Origin: CAYTUI01 sp964441335
Lineage (GTDB): Bacteria > Patescibacteriota > Patescibacteriia > UBA1558 > 2-01-FULL-52-15
Direction: 5' to 3'
DNA length: 35,347 nucleotides
Assembly (NCBI GenBank): GCA_964441335.1
Contig: CAYTUI010000013.1
Span: 1-35,347, forward strand
A program made the position numbers and the translations under genes. This document shows positions 7,052 to 14,925 of the stretch, in pieces. Position 1 is the first letter of the stretch, and each line of letters begins with the position of its first letter. Below the pieces are notes generated by a model. It worked only from the letters and a program-made list of their open reading frames with translations. It had not been told where the DNA came from and ran no database searches.

Positions 7052-7603
7052 ATGGAAACCATGAGAATTTTTGTGGCCGCTGACTTGGACTCCAAGCTGA
7101 AAAAAAGAATCAGCTCGGATTTTTTAAATTTGGGTTTGGATAGCCGTAATTTGAGAATAGTACCGGTCGAAAATTTACACATTACCTTTAGGCTATGGTC
7201 TAATTATCCAATGGAAAAACTGGACTCTATGATAGACGCTTTAGATGAAGCTAGCGCCGAGTTCAAAGCATTTAATTTAAATTTTAAGCAAGCTGAAATC
7301 CTTGGGGGTAATAGCCCAAGAGCGTTAATCATCAAACCAATGGAGGTCGCGGATTTGCTGGAAATTTTTTCCCGCATAGATAAGGCCCTGCTGGCCAAAC
7401 AAGTTGCCGATAGAGAGCTTAGAGTTTTTAATCCCCACCTTACTTTAGCGAGAACCAAAAAAGGTTTTGATCAAAATCAGGTGAGTCTTTTCAATAACTG
7501 GCATCCTAACTATGATACTGTGATTGATAGATTGGTTTTGATTGAAAGCACTTTAACCTCCCGCGGTTCAGTTTTTAATATTCTTCGAGAGTTCAAAATA
7601 TAA
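7052..7603 (+). CDS. thpR: RNA 2',3'-cyclic phosphodiesterase (2'-5' RNA ligase family)
   Basis: 183 residues, the usual size for the 2H phosphoesterase superfamily. Both HxTx motifs are present: HITF (about 44-47) and HLTL (about 128-131), each preceded by conserved context (VPVENLH, FNPHLTLAR). The family opens 2',3'-cyclic phosphates on RNA and was first named for tRNA ligation activity. It begins METMRIFVAADL; the ATG at 7061 (MRIFVAADL) is an equally plausible start and fits the family better. Its stop overlaps the next start by one base (TAATG), so it is translationally coupled to the glycosyltransferase gene. Confidence 0.92.
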   Translation: METMRIFVAADLDSKLKKRISSDFLNLGLDSRNLRIVPVENLHITFRLWSNYPMEKLDSMIDALDEASAEFKAFNLNFKQAEILGGNSPRALIIKPMEVADLLEIFSRIDKALLAKQVADRELRVFNPHLTLARTKKGFDQNQVSLFNNWHPNYDTVIDRLVLIESTLTSRGSVFNILREFKI

Positions 7604-8337
7604 TGCCGAACAAAATTAGACTTTTGGGAGTGGACATAACTTTGATAGAGCCTAATCAGGCGCAGTCATTGCTTCGCGATTATTTGAATTCAAATGGCGG
7701 TTTGAAGCAGATTGCCACTGTGAATCCGGATTTTTTAGTTACGGCGCGTAAGAATAAAAAGTATCGTGATCTCTTAAATAATGTTGATTTGGCTACTGCC
7801 GACGGTTCGGGTTTAATCTATATGGCTAAAATTCTGGGGCAAAGAGCTAGTTTGGATCAGCGTTTAACAGGAGTGGAAATAACTAAACGGCTGTTGAAAC
7901 TATGCCTAGAGAATCAATATAGTGTGGCCATTATTATAAAAAATATCGGCTATTCCAGTCCGCAGGAAATTTCCGTAGCCTTGCAGGTCAAATATCCGGG
8001 TTTGAAATCCGATGTTTATCTGCAGGCTGAAGCGGATAAAATGACAGAACCTTTGGAAGTTAATGCGGTTTTTGTGGCCCTAGGCTCGCCTGATCAGGAT
8101 TTTTGGATAGCTGAACATCGTCAGTTGCTTTCCAAAGCTAAAGTAGCGGTAGGAGTGGGCGGGACTTTTGACTTTATATCTGGTAAAATCAGCAGAGCGC
8201 CGAAAATTTTCCGCAGTCTGGGACTGGAATGGTTGTGGCGCTTGTTCAGAAGACCGTTGCGCATGTCGCGTCGAGTTTGGCGCTCGGTCATCGTATTTCC
8301 TTTATTGGCATTGAAAGATAAATATGGATCAAACTAA
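7603..8337 (+). CDS. WecG/TagA/CpsF family glycosyltransferase (GT26)
   Basis: 244 residues. The family signatures are in order: TVNPDFLVTARKN (about 39-51), the ADGSGLIYMAK nucleotide/acceptor-site segment (about 66-76), RLTGVEIT (about 87-94), FVALGSPDQDFWI, then VGVGGTFDFISGKISRAPK and a C-terminal LGLEWLWRLFRRPLR tail rich in Arg. The enzymes transfer ManNAcA or ManNAc to undecaprenyl-linked GlcNAc on the inner face of the membrane; the basic C-terminal segment is the membrane-association part. The sugar used here cannot be read. The start overlaps the thpR stop by one base and the end overlaps gltX by 14 bases. Confidence 0.93.
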   Translation: MPNKIRLLGVDITLIEPNQAQSLLRDYLNSNGGLKQIATVNPDFLVTARKNKKYRDLLNNVDLATADGSGLIYMAKILGQRASLDQRLTGVEITKRLLKLCLENQYSVAIIIKNIGYSSPQEISVALQVKYPGLKSDVYLQAEADKMTEPLEVNAVFVALGSPDQDFWIAEHRQLLSKAKVAVGVGGTFDFISGKISRAPKIFRSLGLEWLWRLFRRPLRMSRRVWRSVIVFPLLALKDKYGSN

Positions 8338-9760
8338 AAAAGTAGTTACCAGATTCGCGCCCTCACCGACCGGTTATTTGCATGTCGGAGGTTTAAGGAC
8401 GGCTTTATTTAGTTATTTATGGGCCAAAAAGAATAACGGTAAGTTTATTTTAAGAATAGAGGATACTGATCGGGCCCGTTTAGTTGAAGACGCTGAACAG
8501 AAATTGCTGGACATATTGAAGCAATTTGGTCTGAACAATGATTTATTTTTTCGTCAGTCGGATCGCCTGGACATTTATCGTCAGGCGGCGAACAAGTTAG
8601 TAACTCAAGGATCAGCATACCGCTGTTATTGTACTACCGAGCGGTTGGCCGAGTTGCGAAAACAGCAGGAAGATAATAAACAGCAACCAAGATATGACGG
8701 TCGCTGTCGAGATTTATCAGCTGACGAAATAGCTAAGCATCAGAACGATCCTTATACTGTTCGTTTTAAGATAAGCGCGACAGGTGTAGTTAAATTTTTA
8801 GACTTTCTTAGAGGCGATATGCAGGTTGAGTCCAAAGATCTCGATGACTTTATTATTCTAAAGTCAGATGGTTGGCCGACCTATCATTTAGCATCTGTGG
8901 TGGACGATAATGAAATGGGCATCACACATGTTCTTAGAGCCGAGGAGTGGCTACCGTCATTGCCTAGACACGTTTTGCTGTATCAAGCCTTTGGTTATGA
9001 ATTACCGATTTTTGTACATTTAACCTTGCTCTTGAATCCTGACAAATCCAAGTTGTCCAAAAGACAAGGTGATGTAGCGACTGAAGATTATTTGACCAAA
9101 GGCTATCTGAAAGAGGCTTTAATAAATTACATTGCGCTTTTAGGTTGGAATCCGGGAGGTGATCAGGAATTTTTTACTTTAACGGAACTGGAACAGCTTT
9201 TTGACATAACAAAATTGAATAAGTCGGCCGCTATTTTTGATCTTGATAAACTGAAATGGTTTAACGCGCATTATATCAGAAAAGCGTTTGAAGAGAAGGG
9301 TGACGCCTATAATGATATTTTGTTCAGACTGCAAAGCGAATTTTTAGCCGGACATGATTCTGAAATTGTGGCCAAGGTTTTTTCAATTTTTGCTTCACGG
9401 TTGGATAATTTGTCCGAGTTGTCTGGCAGAGCGCAATTTATTTTCCAGTTGTCGGACTATGATGCGAAACTTTTGATTTTTAAAAAAAGCGATCAGGCTA
9501 AAACCAATCAAGGCTTGCAACTAGCCGCTGAACGTTGGGGGCAGTTGCAGGAATGGGAACAAACTAAGCTGGAAGAAAGCTTGAAAGATAAATTGTCCGA
9601 GCTAGGTTTGTCTTTTGGGGACGTTTTTTGGCCCGTTAGAGTAGCGTTATCGGGTTTAGAGTCCAGCCCATCGCCGGTGGAAATAGCTTGGGTGTTAGGC
9701 AAACAGGAAACAATTCGTCGTTTGGACGTTGCTTTAAAAAAGATAAGGAATGTGGTATAA
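8324..9760 (+). CDS. gltX: Glutamyl-tRNA synthetase
   Basis: 478 residues, a normal class I GluRS length. The ATP-site motif APSPTGYLHVGG (12-23, HIGH equivalent) and KLSKR (about 243-247, KMSKS equivalent) are intact, and ILRIEDTDRAR follows the first. It charges tRNA-Glu. Whether it also mischarges tRNA-Gln for GatCAB amidation cannot be decided here, since no gat genes or glnS are in view. The Cys pair in YRCYC at about 99-103 may be part of a zinc site. The start lies 14 bases inside the previous gene. It is the last gene of the thpR operon. Confidence 0.97.
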   Translation: MDQTKKVVTRFAPSPTGYLHVGGLRTALFSYLWAKKNNGKFILRIEDTDRARLVEDAEQKLLDILKQFGLNNDLFFRQSDRLDIYRQAANKLVTQGSAYRCYCTTERLAELRKQQEDNKQQPRYDGRCRDLSADEIAKHQNDPYTVRFKISATGVVKFLDFLRGDMQVESKDLDDFIILKSDGWPTYHLASVVDDNEMGITHVLRAEEWLPSLPRHVLLYQAFGYELPIFVHLTLLLNPDKSKLSKRQGDVATEDYLTKGYLKEALINYIALLGWNPGGDQEFFTLTELEQLFDITKLNKSAAIFDLDKLKWFNAHYIRKAFEEKGDAYNDILFRLQSEFLAGHDSEIVAKVFSIFASRLDNLSELSGRAQFIFQLSDYDAKLLIFKKSDQAKTNQGLQLAAERWGQLQEWEQTKLEESLKDKLSELGLSFGDVFWPVRVALSGLESSPSPVEIAWVLGKQETIRRLDVALKKIRNVV

Positions 9761-9806
9761 TATGTTAGTTATGAGTTATGAGGATTGAGTTAGCTACAGG
9801 TCTAGT

Positions 9807-9844
9807 CTTCGAGCTTGACCCGCTGAGCGGGTCTTGTCGAGAAG
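9807..9844. repeat. Intergenic palindrome with a GACCCGC/GCGGGTC core
   Basis: GACCCGC, TGA, GCGGGTC forms a 7 bp perfect hairpin. Imperfect outer arms CTTCGAG and TCGAGAAG surround it. It sits between gltX and the M23 peptidase gene. It could be a REP-type repeat or a weak terminator, but no T-tract follows. Confidence 0.6.
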
Positions 9845-9851
9845 CTTTAGA

Positions 9852-9860
9852 TAAGGAGGT
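9852..9860 (+). promoter_or_regulatory. Orphan perfect Shine-Dalgarno (TAAGGAGGT)
   Basis: A nine-base match to the anti-Shine-Dalgarno consensus, yet no ATG, GTG or TTG follows at 5-10 bases. The M23 gene starts 34 bases later with GGAG directly abutting its ATG. It could be a standby site or a leftover of another start. Confidence 0.45.
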
Positions 9861-9894
9861 TATCGTTTTCTAACTTACAAATACGGATACGGAG

Positions 9895-11166
9895 ATGAAA
9901 ATAAACATAAAAAAAGTTACTTTGTTACTAAAAACCACTTTATTCCTGGGCCTAATATTTGTGTTAGGTTTTTTTGTTATAAATTTTGGATCCAGACCGG
10001 CAGTGGCTGTTGAATACACCTCGGATTCAGCTTATGACAAGGAAATCTGGCAGTTAAATGAAGATATTAACAACAAACGTAAGAGTATAGAGGATTTGCA
10101 GAAACAGACCGATGTTTATAAGCAGATTTTGCAGAAAAAACAGCAGGAAATATTCAGTCTTAGAGATCAGATTGGCAATATTAATACATCCATAGCCAAG
10201 GTTTCCCTGGAAATTCAGGCTTTGGAACTGCAGGTTGAAGAGGTTAATTTGAAATTGGAAAGCACCGAATTAAAAATTGCGGCCAAACAAAATGAAATAG
10301 CTCAACAAAAGCAGCACATGGGTGAAGTTATTAGAGCTTTGGACAGAGCACAGCAGGGCAATAATCTGGTTATGGTTCTGGCCACTAAGAATAGCCTCGG
10401 TGATTATATTGCCGACGTTCAGTCGTTAAGTAATCTGGAAAGTTCACTTTATGAAAATTTAGATGAGATGAATAGTTTGAAAATGGCTTTGCTGGCGGAT
10501 AAATCTGATTTGGAAAGTAACAAAGAAGATTTAGAAAGTATTCAGGAGCAGCTGGGAGATAAACAGGGTAATTTAGAATCACAGAAATATGTTAAAAATT
10601 CTTTAGTTAAGAACACGCAGGGCGAGGAGTCAAAGTATCAGAAAATGTTGGAGCAGGCCAAGAAAGAAGTGGCCGCTATTAATAGTGACATTGTTTATTT
10701 GGAGCAAGTTGCCAGAGAAAAATTAAATCGCGAAATCAGTGGCGGCGAGCTGGGTGCAGAGGAAGGAATGATGTGGCCGGTACCCTCACAATTTGTGACC
10801 GCTTATTTTCATGATCCGGACTATCCTTTCCGTTACATTTTTGAACATCCGGCCATTGATATCCGCGCCAGCCAGGGTTCTGAAGTCAGGGCGGCCAAAT
10901 CCGGTTATGTCGCTAAAGCCAAGGATGCCGGCAAGGGCTACAGTTACATTGTGATTGTTCATGATGACGGTATCACCACTGTCTACGGACACATTAGTAA
11001 AATTATGGTGTCGCAGGACAGTTTTGTCAGTAAAGGACAGATTATCGGTATGTCGGGCGGTACGCCGGGCACTGCCGGAGCCGGACAATTTGTTACCGGT
11101 CCACATTTACATTTTGAAGTTCGAGTTAACGGTATACCTGTAAATCCGCTTAATTATTTACCCTAA
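9895..11166 (+). CDS. Coiled-coil M23 metallopeptidase (EnvC/NlpD-like)
   Basis: 423 residues: an N-terminal signal anchor (about 8-31), a long coiled coil (about 45-285) and a C-terminal LytM/M23 domain. The zinc ligands are visible as His318-x3-Asp322 (HPAID) and His404-x-His406 (GPHLHFE), with YGHIS between them, so the peptidase is probably active. The architecture matches EnvC and bacterial murein hydrolase or activator proteins that cut or control peptide cross-links at division. It acts outside the membrane. The gene is flanked by two repeat-type spacers and appears to be a single transcription unit. Confidence 0.93.
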   Translation: MKINIKKVTLLLKTTLFLGLIFVLGFFVINFGSRPAVAVEYTSDSAYDKEIWQLNEDINNKRKSIEDLQKQTDVYKQILQKKQQEIFSLRDQIGNINTSIAKVSLEIQALELQVEEVNLKLESTELKIAAKQNEIAQQKQHMGEVIRALDRAQQGNNLVMVLATKNSLGDYIADVQSLSNLESSLYENLDEMNSLKMALLADKSDLESNKEDLESIQEQLGDKQGNLESQKYVKNSLVKNTQGEESKYQKMLEQAKKEVAAINSDIVYLEQVAREKLNREISGGELGAEEGMMWPVPSQFVTAYFHDPDYPFRYIFEHPAIDIRASQGSEVRAAKSGYVAKAKDAGKGYSYIVIVHDDGITTVYGHISKIMVSQDSFVSKGQIIGMSGGTPGTAGAGQFVTGPHLHFEVRVNGIPVNPLNYLP

Positions 11167-11167
11167 G

Positions 11168-11290
11168 TAGCCTATAGCTAATGGCAAATGGCTAATAGCA
11201 GATGACCGATAGCCGTTGGTTAATAGTTAATGGTTGATAGTTGATTTATTAACCGTTCCACCATGTGCCATATGCTATAAGCCATAAGCT
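11168..11290. repeat. Word-repeat spacer forming a large imperfect inverted repeat
   Basis: The whole spacer is built of short variants of CTAATGGC, GATAGTTAATGG and GCTATAAGCC. The left arm (about 11170-11205) resembles the reverse complement of the right arm (about 11260-11293), and GGTTAATAG near 11217 pairs with TTATTAACC near 11247. The right arm runs directly into the next ATG. Confidence 0.6.
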
Positions 11291-11989
11291 ATGATTAATT
11301 ATCGAATTTCTCCAACCACCGGTTTGAATCTCTATAAAGAGTGCCCTAAGTGTTTTTGGTTACATTACAATAGTAAAGTATCCAGGCCGCGGGGTATTTT
11401 TCCGTCTTTACCCGGCGGTATGGATGAGGTGATTAAAGTATATTTTGACAAATATCGTGGCAAGAAACCTGGCTTACCACCGGAGATTGTTGGTAAGGTT
11501 AGCGGTATATTGGTGCCTGACCAGGCTTTGATGGATAGCTGGCGTAACTGGCGGACGGGTTTAAGTTGGGAGACAGAAATTAGTTTCCGACAAAAGAAAG
11601 CGCAGGTGACTTTGTTCGGAGCTCTTGATGATTGTTTGATTGATGGTCAAAATTATATACCACTTGATTATAAAACCAGAGGTTCGGCTCCCAGACCCGG
11701 AGATTCCGAACAGTATTATCAGACCCAGCTGGACAGCTACGCTACTTTGCTGAATCATAACGGATTGCCTGTCGCTGATTTTGGATTTTTGGTTTATTAC
11801 TATCCGGATAAAGTTGCGGAAAAAGGCTCGGTTACTTTTCATGTTCAGCCGGTTAAGGTTGGAACCAGCGTTGCTAGATTGGAAAAATTATTGACCGACG
11901 CCGTGAAACTTTTATTAAGTCCCATGCCAAAGGAACATAGTCGTTGTGAATATGCCGATTGGCACAATTTAATTAGGGAATTTGATTAA
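11291..11989 (+). CDS. PD-(D/E)XK superfamily nuclease-like protein
   Basis: 232 residues. The core nuclease pattern is visible: FGALDDCLID (metal-binding Asp), then IPLDYKTRG (D-x-K) and QTQLDSYATLL (the Q-x3-Y helix) at about 98-160. This is the RecB/Cas4-type PD-(D/E)XK arrangement. CPKC at about 18-21 and one late Cys (SRCEY) recall Cas4/AddB iron-sulfur proteins, but there are only three such cysteines, so a 4Fe-4S cluster is not supported. There is no helicase partner or CRISPR locus nearby. It is probably a DNA end-processing enzyme of unknown pathway. The ATG directly follows a repeat with no Shine-Dalgarno. The next gene starts one base after its stop. Confidence 0.78.
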   Translation: MINYRISPTTGLNLYKECPKCFWLHYNSKVSRPRGIFPSLPGGMDEVIKVYFDKYRGKKPGLPPEIVGKVSGILVPDQALMDSWRNWRTGLSWETEISFRQKKAQVTLFGALDDCLIDGQNYIPLDYKTRGSAPRPGDSEQYYQTQLDSYATLLNHNGLPVADFGFLVYYYPDKVAEKGSVTFHVQPVKVGTSVARLEKLLTDAVKLLLSPMPKEHSRCEYADWHNLIREFD

Positions 11990-12520
11990 ATGATCCAGTT
12001 GCTTGTCAGAGTTATCTTTATTTTTTTCGCTGTCACCGGGCTGACTTTTTATTACAATATCAGTAAGGCCAGCAGAATTACGATGGACGGGGAAGTTCCT
12101 TCGCGGGATAAAATATACGAATTGCAGTATTGCCTGAATGATGCAGACTGCCAGCTAGTAGAGTGGGATGATTGTAGTGATTGTCAGTATGTGGAGTCAG
12201 TCAATAAGGATTACGCCCAATATTTTCATGATAATGCCGATTACTTTAATTATCCCATTGGTTTTAATAGTGCCTATTGTCAGGCCCTAAGTAAATTAGT
12301 TGATCCTGAAAAGTTGAATAACATTAATTATCATGTTGATTGCCGCTACGATACGCCCAAAGAGAAGGTAGTCAGTGCAAAATGTGATCCGATTATTAAA
12401 CAGTGTTACAGCATTTGTCAGGACGCTATCGGTTCTGGTCATAAATGTAAAAAGGATACGTATTTAAATAAATTTTTTCAGGTCTTTATTGAGCCGTTCA
12501 TCTATAAACAGCAGTCGTGA
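11990..12520 (+). CDS. Membrane-anchored Cys-rich protein
   Basis: 176 residues with one N-terminal membrane segment (about 3-22) and an extracytoplasmic domain with eleven or twelve cysteines, including CLNDADC, DDCSDC, CDPIIKQC and CQDAIGSGHKC. The spacing suggests several disulfides. I do not recognise the family. It directly follows the nuclease gene, and its stop overlaps the GTG start of the sensor kinase (GTGA), so it is probably translated together with the kinase. A role as an extracytoplasmic partner of the kinase is inference from that coupling only. Confidence 0.7.
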   Translation: MIQLLVRVIFIFFAVTGLTFYYNISKASRITMDGEVPSRDKIYELQYCLNDADCQLVEWDDCSDCQYVESVNKDYAQYFHDNADYFNYPIGFNSAYCQALSKLVDPEKLNNINYHVDCRYDTPKEKVVSAKCDPIIKQCYSICQDAIGSGHKCKKDTYLNKFFQVFIEPFIYKQQS

Positions 12521-14154
12521 AGAAACAGTCTAAACAACCGAGTTTAAGATTTTTGATTTCTGCCTTGTTTATTAGTCTAGCGGTTATCCCCGTTACTATT
12601 TTTGTAGTGGTTAGTTGGTATCAGTATGATTTGTTGGTGTTGCAGACAAATTCAGGTGTATCAGGAAGCCTACTGACCAGAGTAAAACTTAATGATTTAT
12701 TTTTTTTCCTGCTCTATTTATTGCTGGTGATTCCGTCCTTGTTGTATTTTGTCAGAAAGTTGACCAGCCCTTTACGTCAGTTGGAAAAGAAAGCCAAACT
12801 GATGTCCTCCGGTGGCCTGGATGGAGCAGTAGAGGTTGTTAAAGATAAAAGTTGGCTATTTAAAGAGTTGAGTCAGTTTATTGATACTTTTGAGGTTTTA
12901 CGAAAACAAGTGGTCGGTTCTTATCAGGAGTTGGAGTCGCAAGTGGCAGAACGTACCTGGGATTTGCATCATAAGATTCATCAACTGACTAACGCCGAGG
13001 AGCACATTAATAAGGTGAATAGTGAATTGGCTGAAGCTTTGGCTGTTAATGAGCGACAGCGGGTTGTTTTGCAGGATGTTATTGATAATATGCCGGTCGG
13101 TGTATTGATTACCAAGAAGCCTAATGGCAGTCCGGAGTTTATTAATCGTAAAGCAGAAAAATTATTTGGGCGAGATTTGTCAGGTCAGGGAGATTACTCG
13201 CAGAGATATGGTTTGTTCATGACCGATAAGAGGACTCCTTATCCCGGCGAACGCCTGCCGATTAATCAGTCGTTTCGTTCCAAGAAGAGTTTATATGCTG
13301 AAGATATTTTAATAAAAAGTGGTGATGATTTTGTTCAGATCTATTGCCAGTCAGCCGTTATTTATGACAAGGTTGGGCAGGTAGAGTTAAGCATCATGGT
13401 TTTTGATGACATTACCGCCAGAAAGGAAATAGAGCGTCAAAAATCCGAATTCGTTTCGGTTGTTTCGCACCAGTTAAGAACGCCACTGTCGGCTGTTAGA
13501 TGGCTAGTAGAACTCTTAATGGATAAAGAGACTGGCGCCTTGAATAAGCTACAGAAAGAATATTTGGACAGCATAAATCAATCCAACAAGAGATTAATTG
13601 ACTTAGTTAATGACCTCCTTAATGTATCTAGGATAGAATCGGGTAAGGTTACGATTGAGCCGGTAGCTACAGATATTAAGGCTTTAATTGAGTCAGTAGT
13701 TAAAGATTTAAAGCCTTTAATTGAGGGGCACAGGCAAAAAATTAGAATTGTTGAGGCCAAAATCTTGCCGTTAATAAAGATTGACCCGCGGTTGATATCT
13801 CAAGTTATTATTAATTTGCTGTCAAATGCCTCAAAATATTCTCCGGATAAGACAATAATTGAGGTAATTTTGAACAAGAATGATAGCCAAGCAGAGATCA
13901 GCGTCAAGGATGAGGGGCTGGGAATTCCGAAAAGTAATCTACACAAAGTGTTTACTAAGTTTTTCAGAGCTGATAATGTTATTAAGAAGGAAACAGAGGG
14001 GACGGGTCTTGGTCTTTATGTAGTAAAACAAGTTATTCAAAATTCGGGCGGCAGAATCTGGTTCTCTTCTGTGGAGAATAAAGGAACTACATTTACTTTC
14101 ACTTTACCATTGGCCGGTACGCCGGAAGCTGAAAAAGAAAGGAAATTAATATAA
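12517..14154 (+). CDS. Membrane sensor histidine kinase (HAMP-PAS-HisKA-HATPase)
   Basis: 545 residues with a GTG start that overlaps the previous stop by four bases. Two membrane segments (about 10-32 and 62-84) bracket a very short external loop, then come HAMP, a coiled coil (about 140-190), a PAS domain (about 190-305), HisKA with His318 in SHQLRTP, and a HATPase domain with N (LLSNASKYS), G1 (DEGLGIP) and G2 (GTGLGLYVV) boxes. The kinase looks fully active. The small external loop suggests membrane-state or internal sensing by PAS. It heads two receivers and the pilus genes, so it most likely controls pilus assembly or activity. Confidence 0.95.
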   Translation: MKKQSKQPSLRFLISALFISLAVIPVTIFVVVSWYQYDLLVLQTNSGVSGSLLTRVKLNDLFFFLLYLLLVIPSLLYFVRKLTSPLRQLEKKAKLMSSGGLDGAVEVVKDKSWLFKELSQFIDTFEVLRKQVVGSYQELESQVAERTWDLHHKIHQLTNAEEHINKVNSELAEALAVNERQRVVLQDVIDNMPVGVLITKKPNGSPEFINRKAEKLFGRDLSGQGDYSQRYGLFMTDKRTPYPGERLPINQSFRSKKSLYAEDILIKSGDDFVQIYCQSAVIYDKVGQVELSIMVFDDITARKEIERQKSEFVSVVSHQLRTPLSAVRWLVELLMDKETGALNKLQKEYLDSINQSNKRLIDLVNDLLNVSRIESGKVTIEPVATDIKALIESVVKDLKPLIEGHRQKIRIVEAKILPLIKIDPRLISQVIINLLSNASKYSPDKTIIEVILNKNDSQAEISVKDEGLGIPKSNLHKVFTKFFRADNVIKKETEGTGLGLYVVKQVIQNSGGRIWFSSVENKGTTFTFTLPLAGTPEAEKERKLI

Positions 14155-14163
14155 TTTAAATTT

Positions 14164-14541
14164 ATGAATGATAACGCTAGCAAAAGAGTTTTAATAGTTG
14201 AGGACGAAAGTAGCTTGCGTGAGGCTTTGCGTCGCAAGTTTGAGGGGCAGGGTTTTCAAGTTAATGTGGCGGAGGACGGGGAGACCGGGCTCCAAAGCGC
14301 TGTTGATCAAAAACCGGACATAATTCTTTTGGACATTATGATGCCTCATATTGACGGTTTTTCTCTTTTGACATTACTGAAAGACCACCAAAATCTTAAA
14401 AATGTGCCGGTAATCCTTTTGACCAATTTGGGTCAGTCAGATGACGAAAAGAGAGGCTTAGAATTGGGAGCGGTGGAATATCTGGTTAAAGCCGACCATT
14501 CCTTGGCTGACATTATCAATATTGTTAATAAATATATTTAA
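14164..14541 (+). CDS. Stand-alone response regulator receiver
   Basis: A 125-residue receiver with no output domain. The acidic pair Glu13-Asp14, phospho-acceptor Asp57 (LLDIMMP), the Thr in ILLTNL and the Lys in YLVKAD are all present, so it should be phosphorylated. It acts through protein contacts or as a phosphorelay intermediate. It lies 9 bp after the kinase gene and is followed by a second receiver of similar size. The ILLTNLGQSDDEKR segment is close to that of the other three receivers in this window, suggesting duplication. Confidence 0.95.
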   Translation: MNDNASKRVLIVEDESSLREALRRKFEGQGFQVNVAEDGETGLQSAVDQKPDIILLDIMMPHIDGFSLLTLLKDHQNLKNVPVILLTNLGQSDDEKRGLELGAVEYLVKADHSLADIINIVNKYI

Positions 14542-14550
14542 GGAACCGAT

Positions 14551-14925
14551 ATGAGAAAAAAAAAGAAATTGATAATTGTGGAGGACGATTCATTTTTATT
14601 GAAAGTCTACAAAAGTAAATTTGTCTCTTCCGATTTTGAAGTATCTTTTGCTACGGACGGCTTGGAGGGTTTGGAGATGATAAAAAAGATTGAGCCCGAC
14701 TTGGTGTTATTGGATTTAATTATGCCCAAGATGGACGGTTTTGAAGTTCTGGAAGCTATTAGGAAGGAGCCTTCAATCAAGAATACTAAAGTTATAGTTT
14801 TGACGAATTTGAGTCAAGATGAGGATGCTAAACGCTGTGCTGATCTGGGCGTTTTGGAATATATAGTGAAAAGTGATATCCCAATCGGGGATGTTATAAA
14901 GAAAGTTAATAAATATGTTGGATAG
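14551..14925 (+). CDS. Stand-alone response regulator receiver
   Basis: A 124-residue receiver with Glu11-Asp12-Asp13, phospho-acceptor Asp55 (LLDLIMP), Thr in VLTNLSQ and Lys in YIVKSD, and no DNA-binding domain. It starts 9 bp after the first receiver and its end overlaps the pilB start by 11 bases. The coupling to pilB suggests that this receiver, rather than a transcription factor, relays the kinase signal to the pilus motor. That is inference from gene order. The basic N-terminus (MRKKKK) is unusual. Confidence 0.95.
   Translation: MRKKKKLIIVEDDSFLLKVYKSKFVSSDFEVSFATDGLEGLEMIKKIEPDLVLLDLIMPKMDGFEVLEAIRKEPSIKNTKVIVLTNLSQDEDAKRCADLGVLEYIVKSDIPIGDVIKKVNKYVG

Noticed and set aside
11291..11989. 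Cas4 and hence a CRISPR locus
   Set aside because: Only three cysteines, no repeats of CRISPR type and no cas genes nearby.
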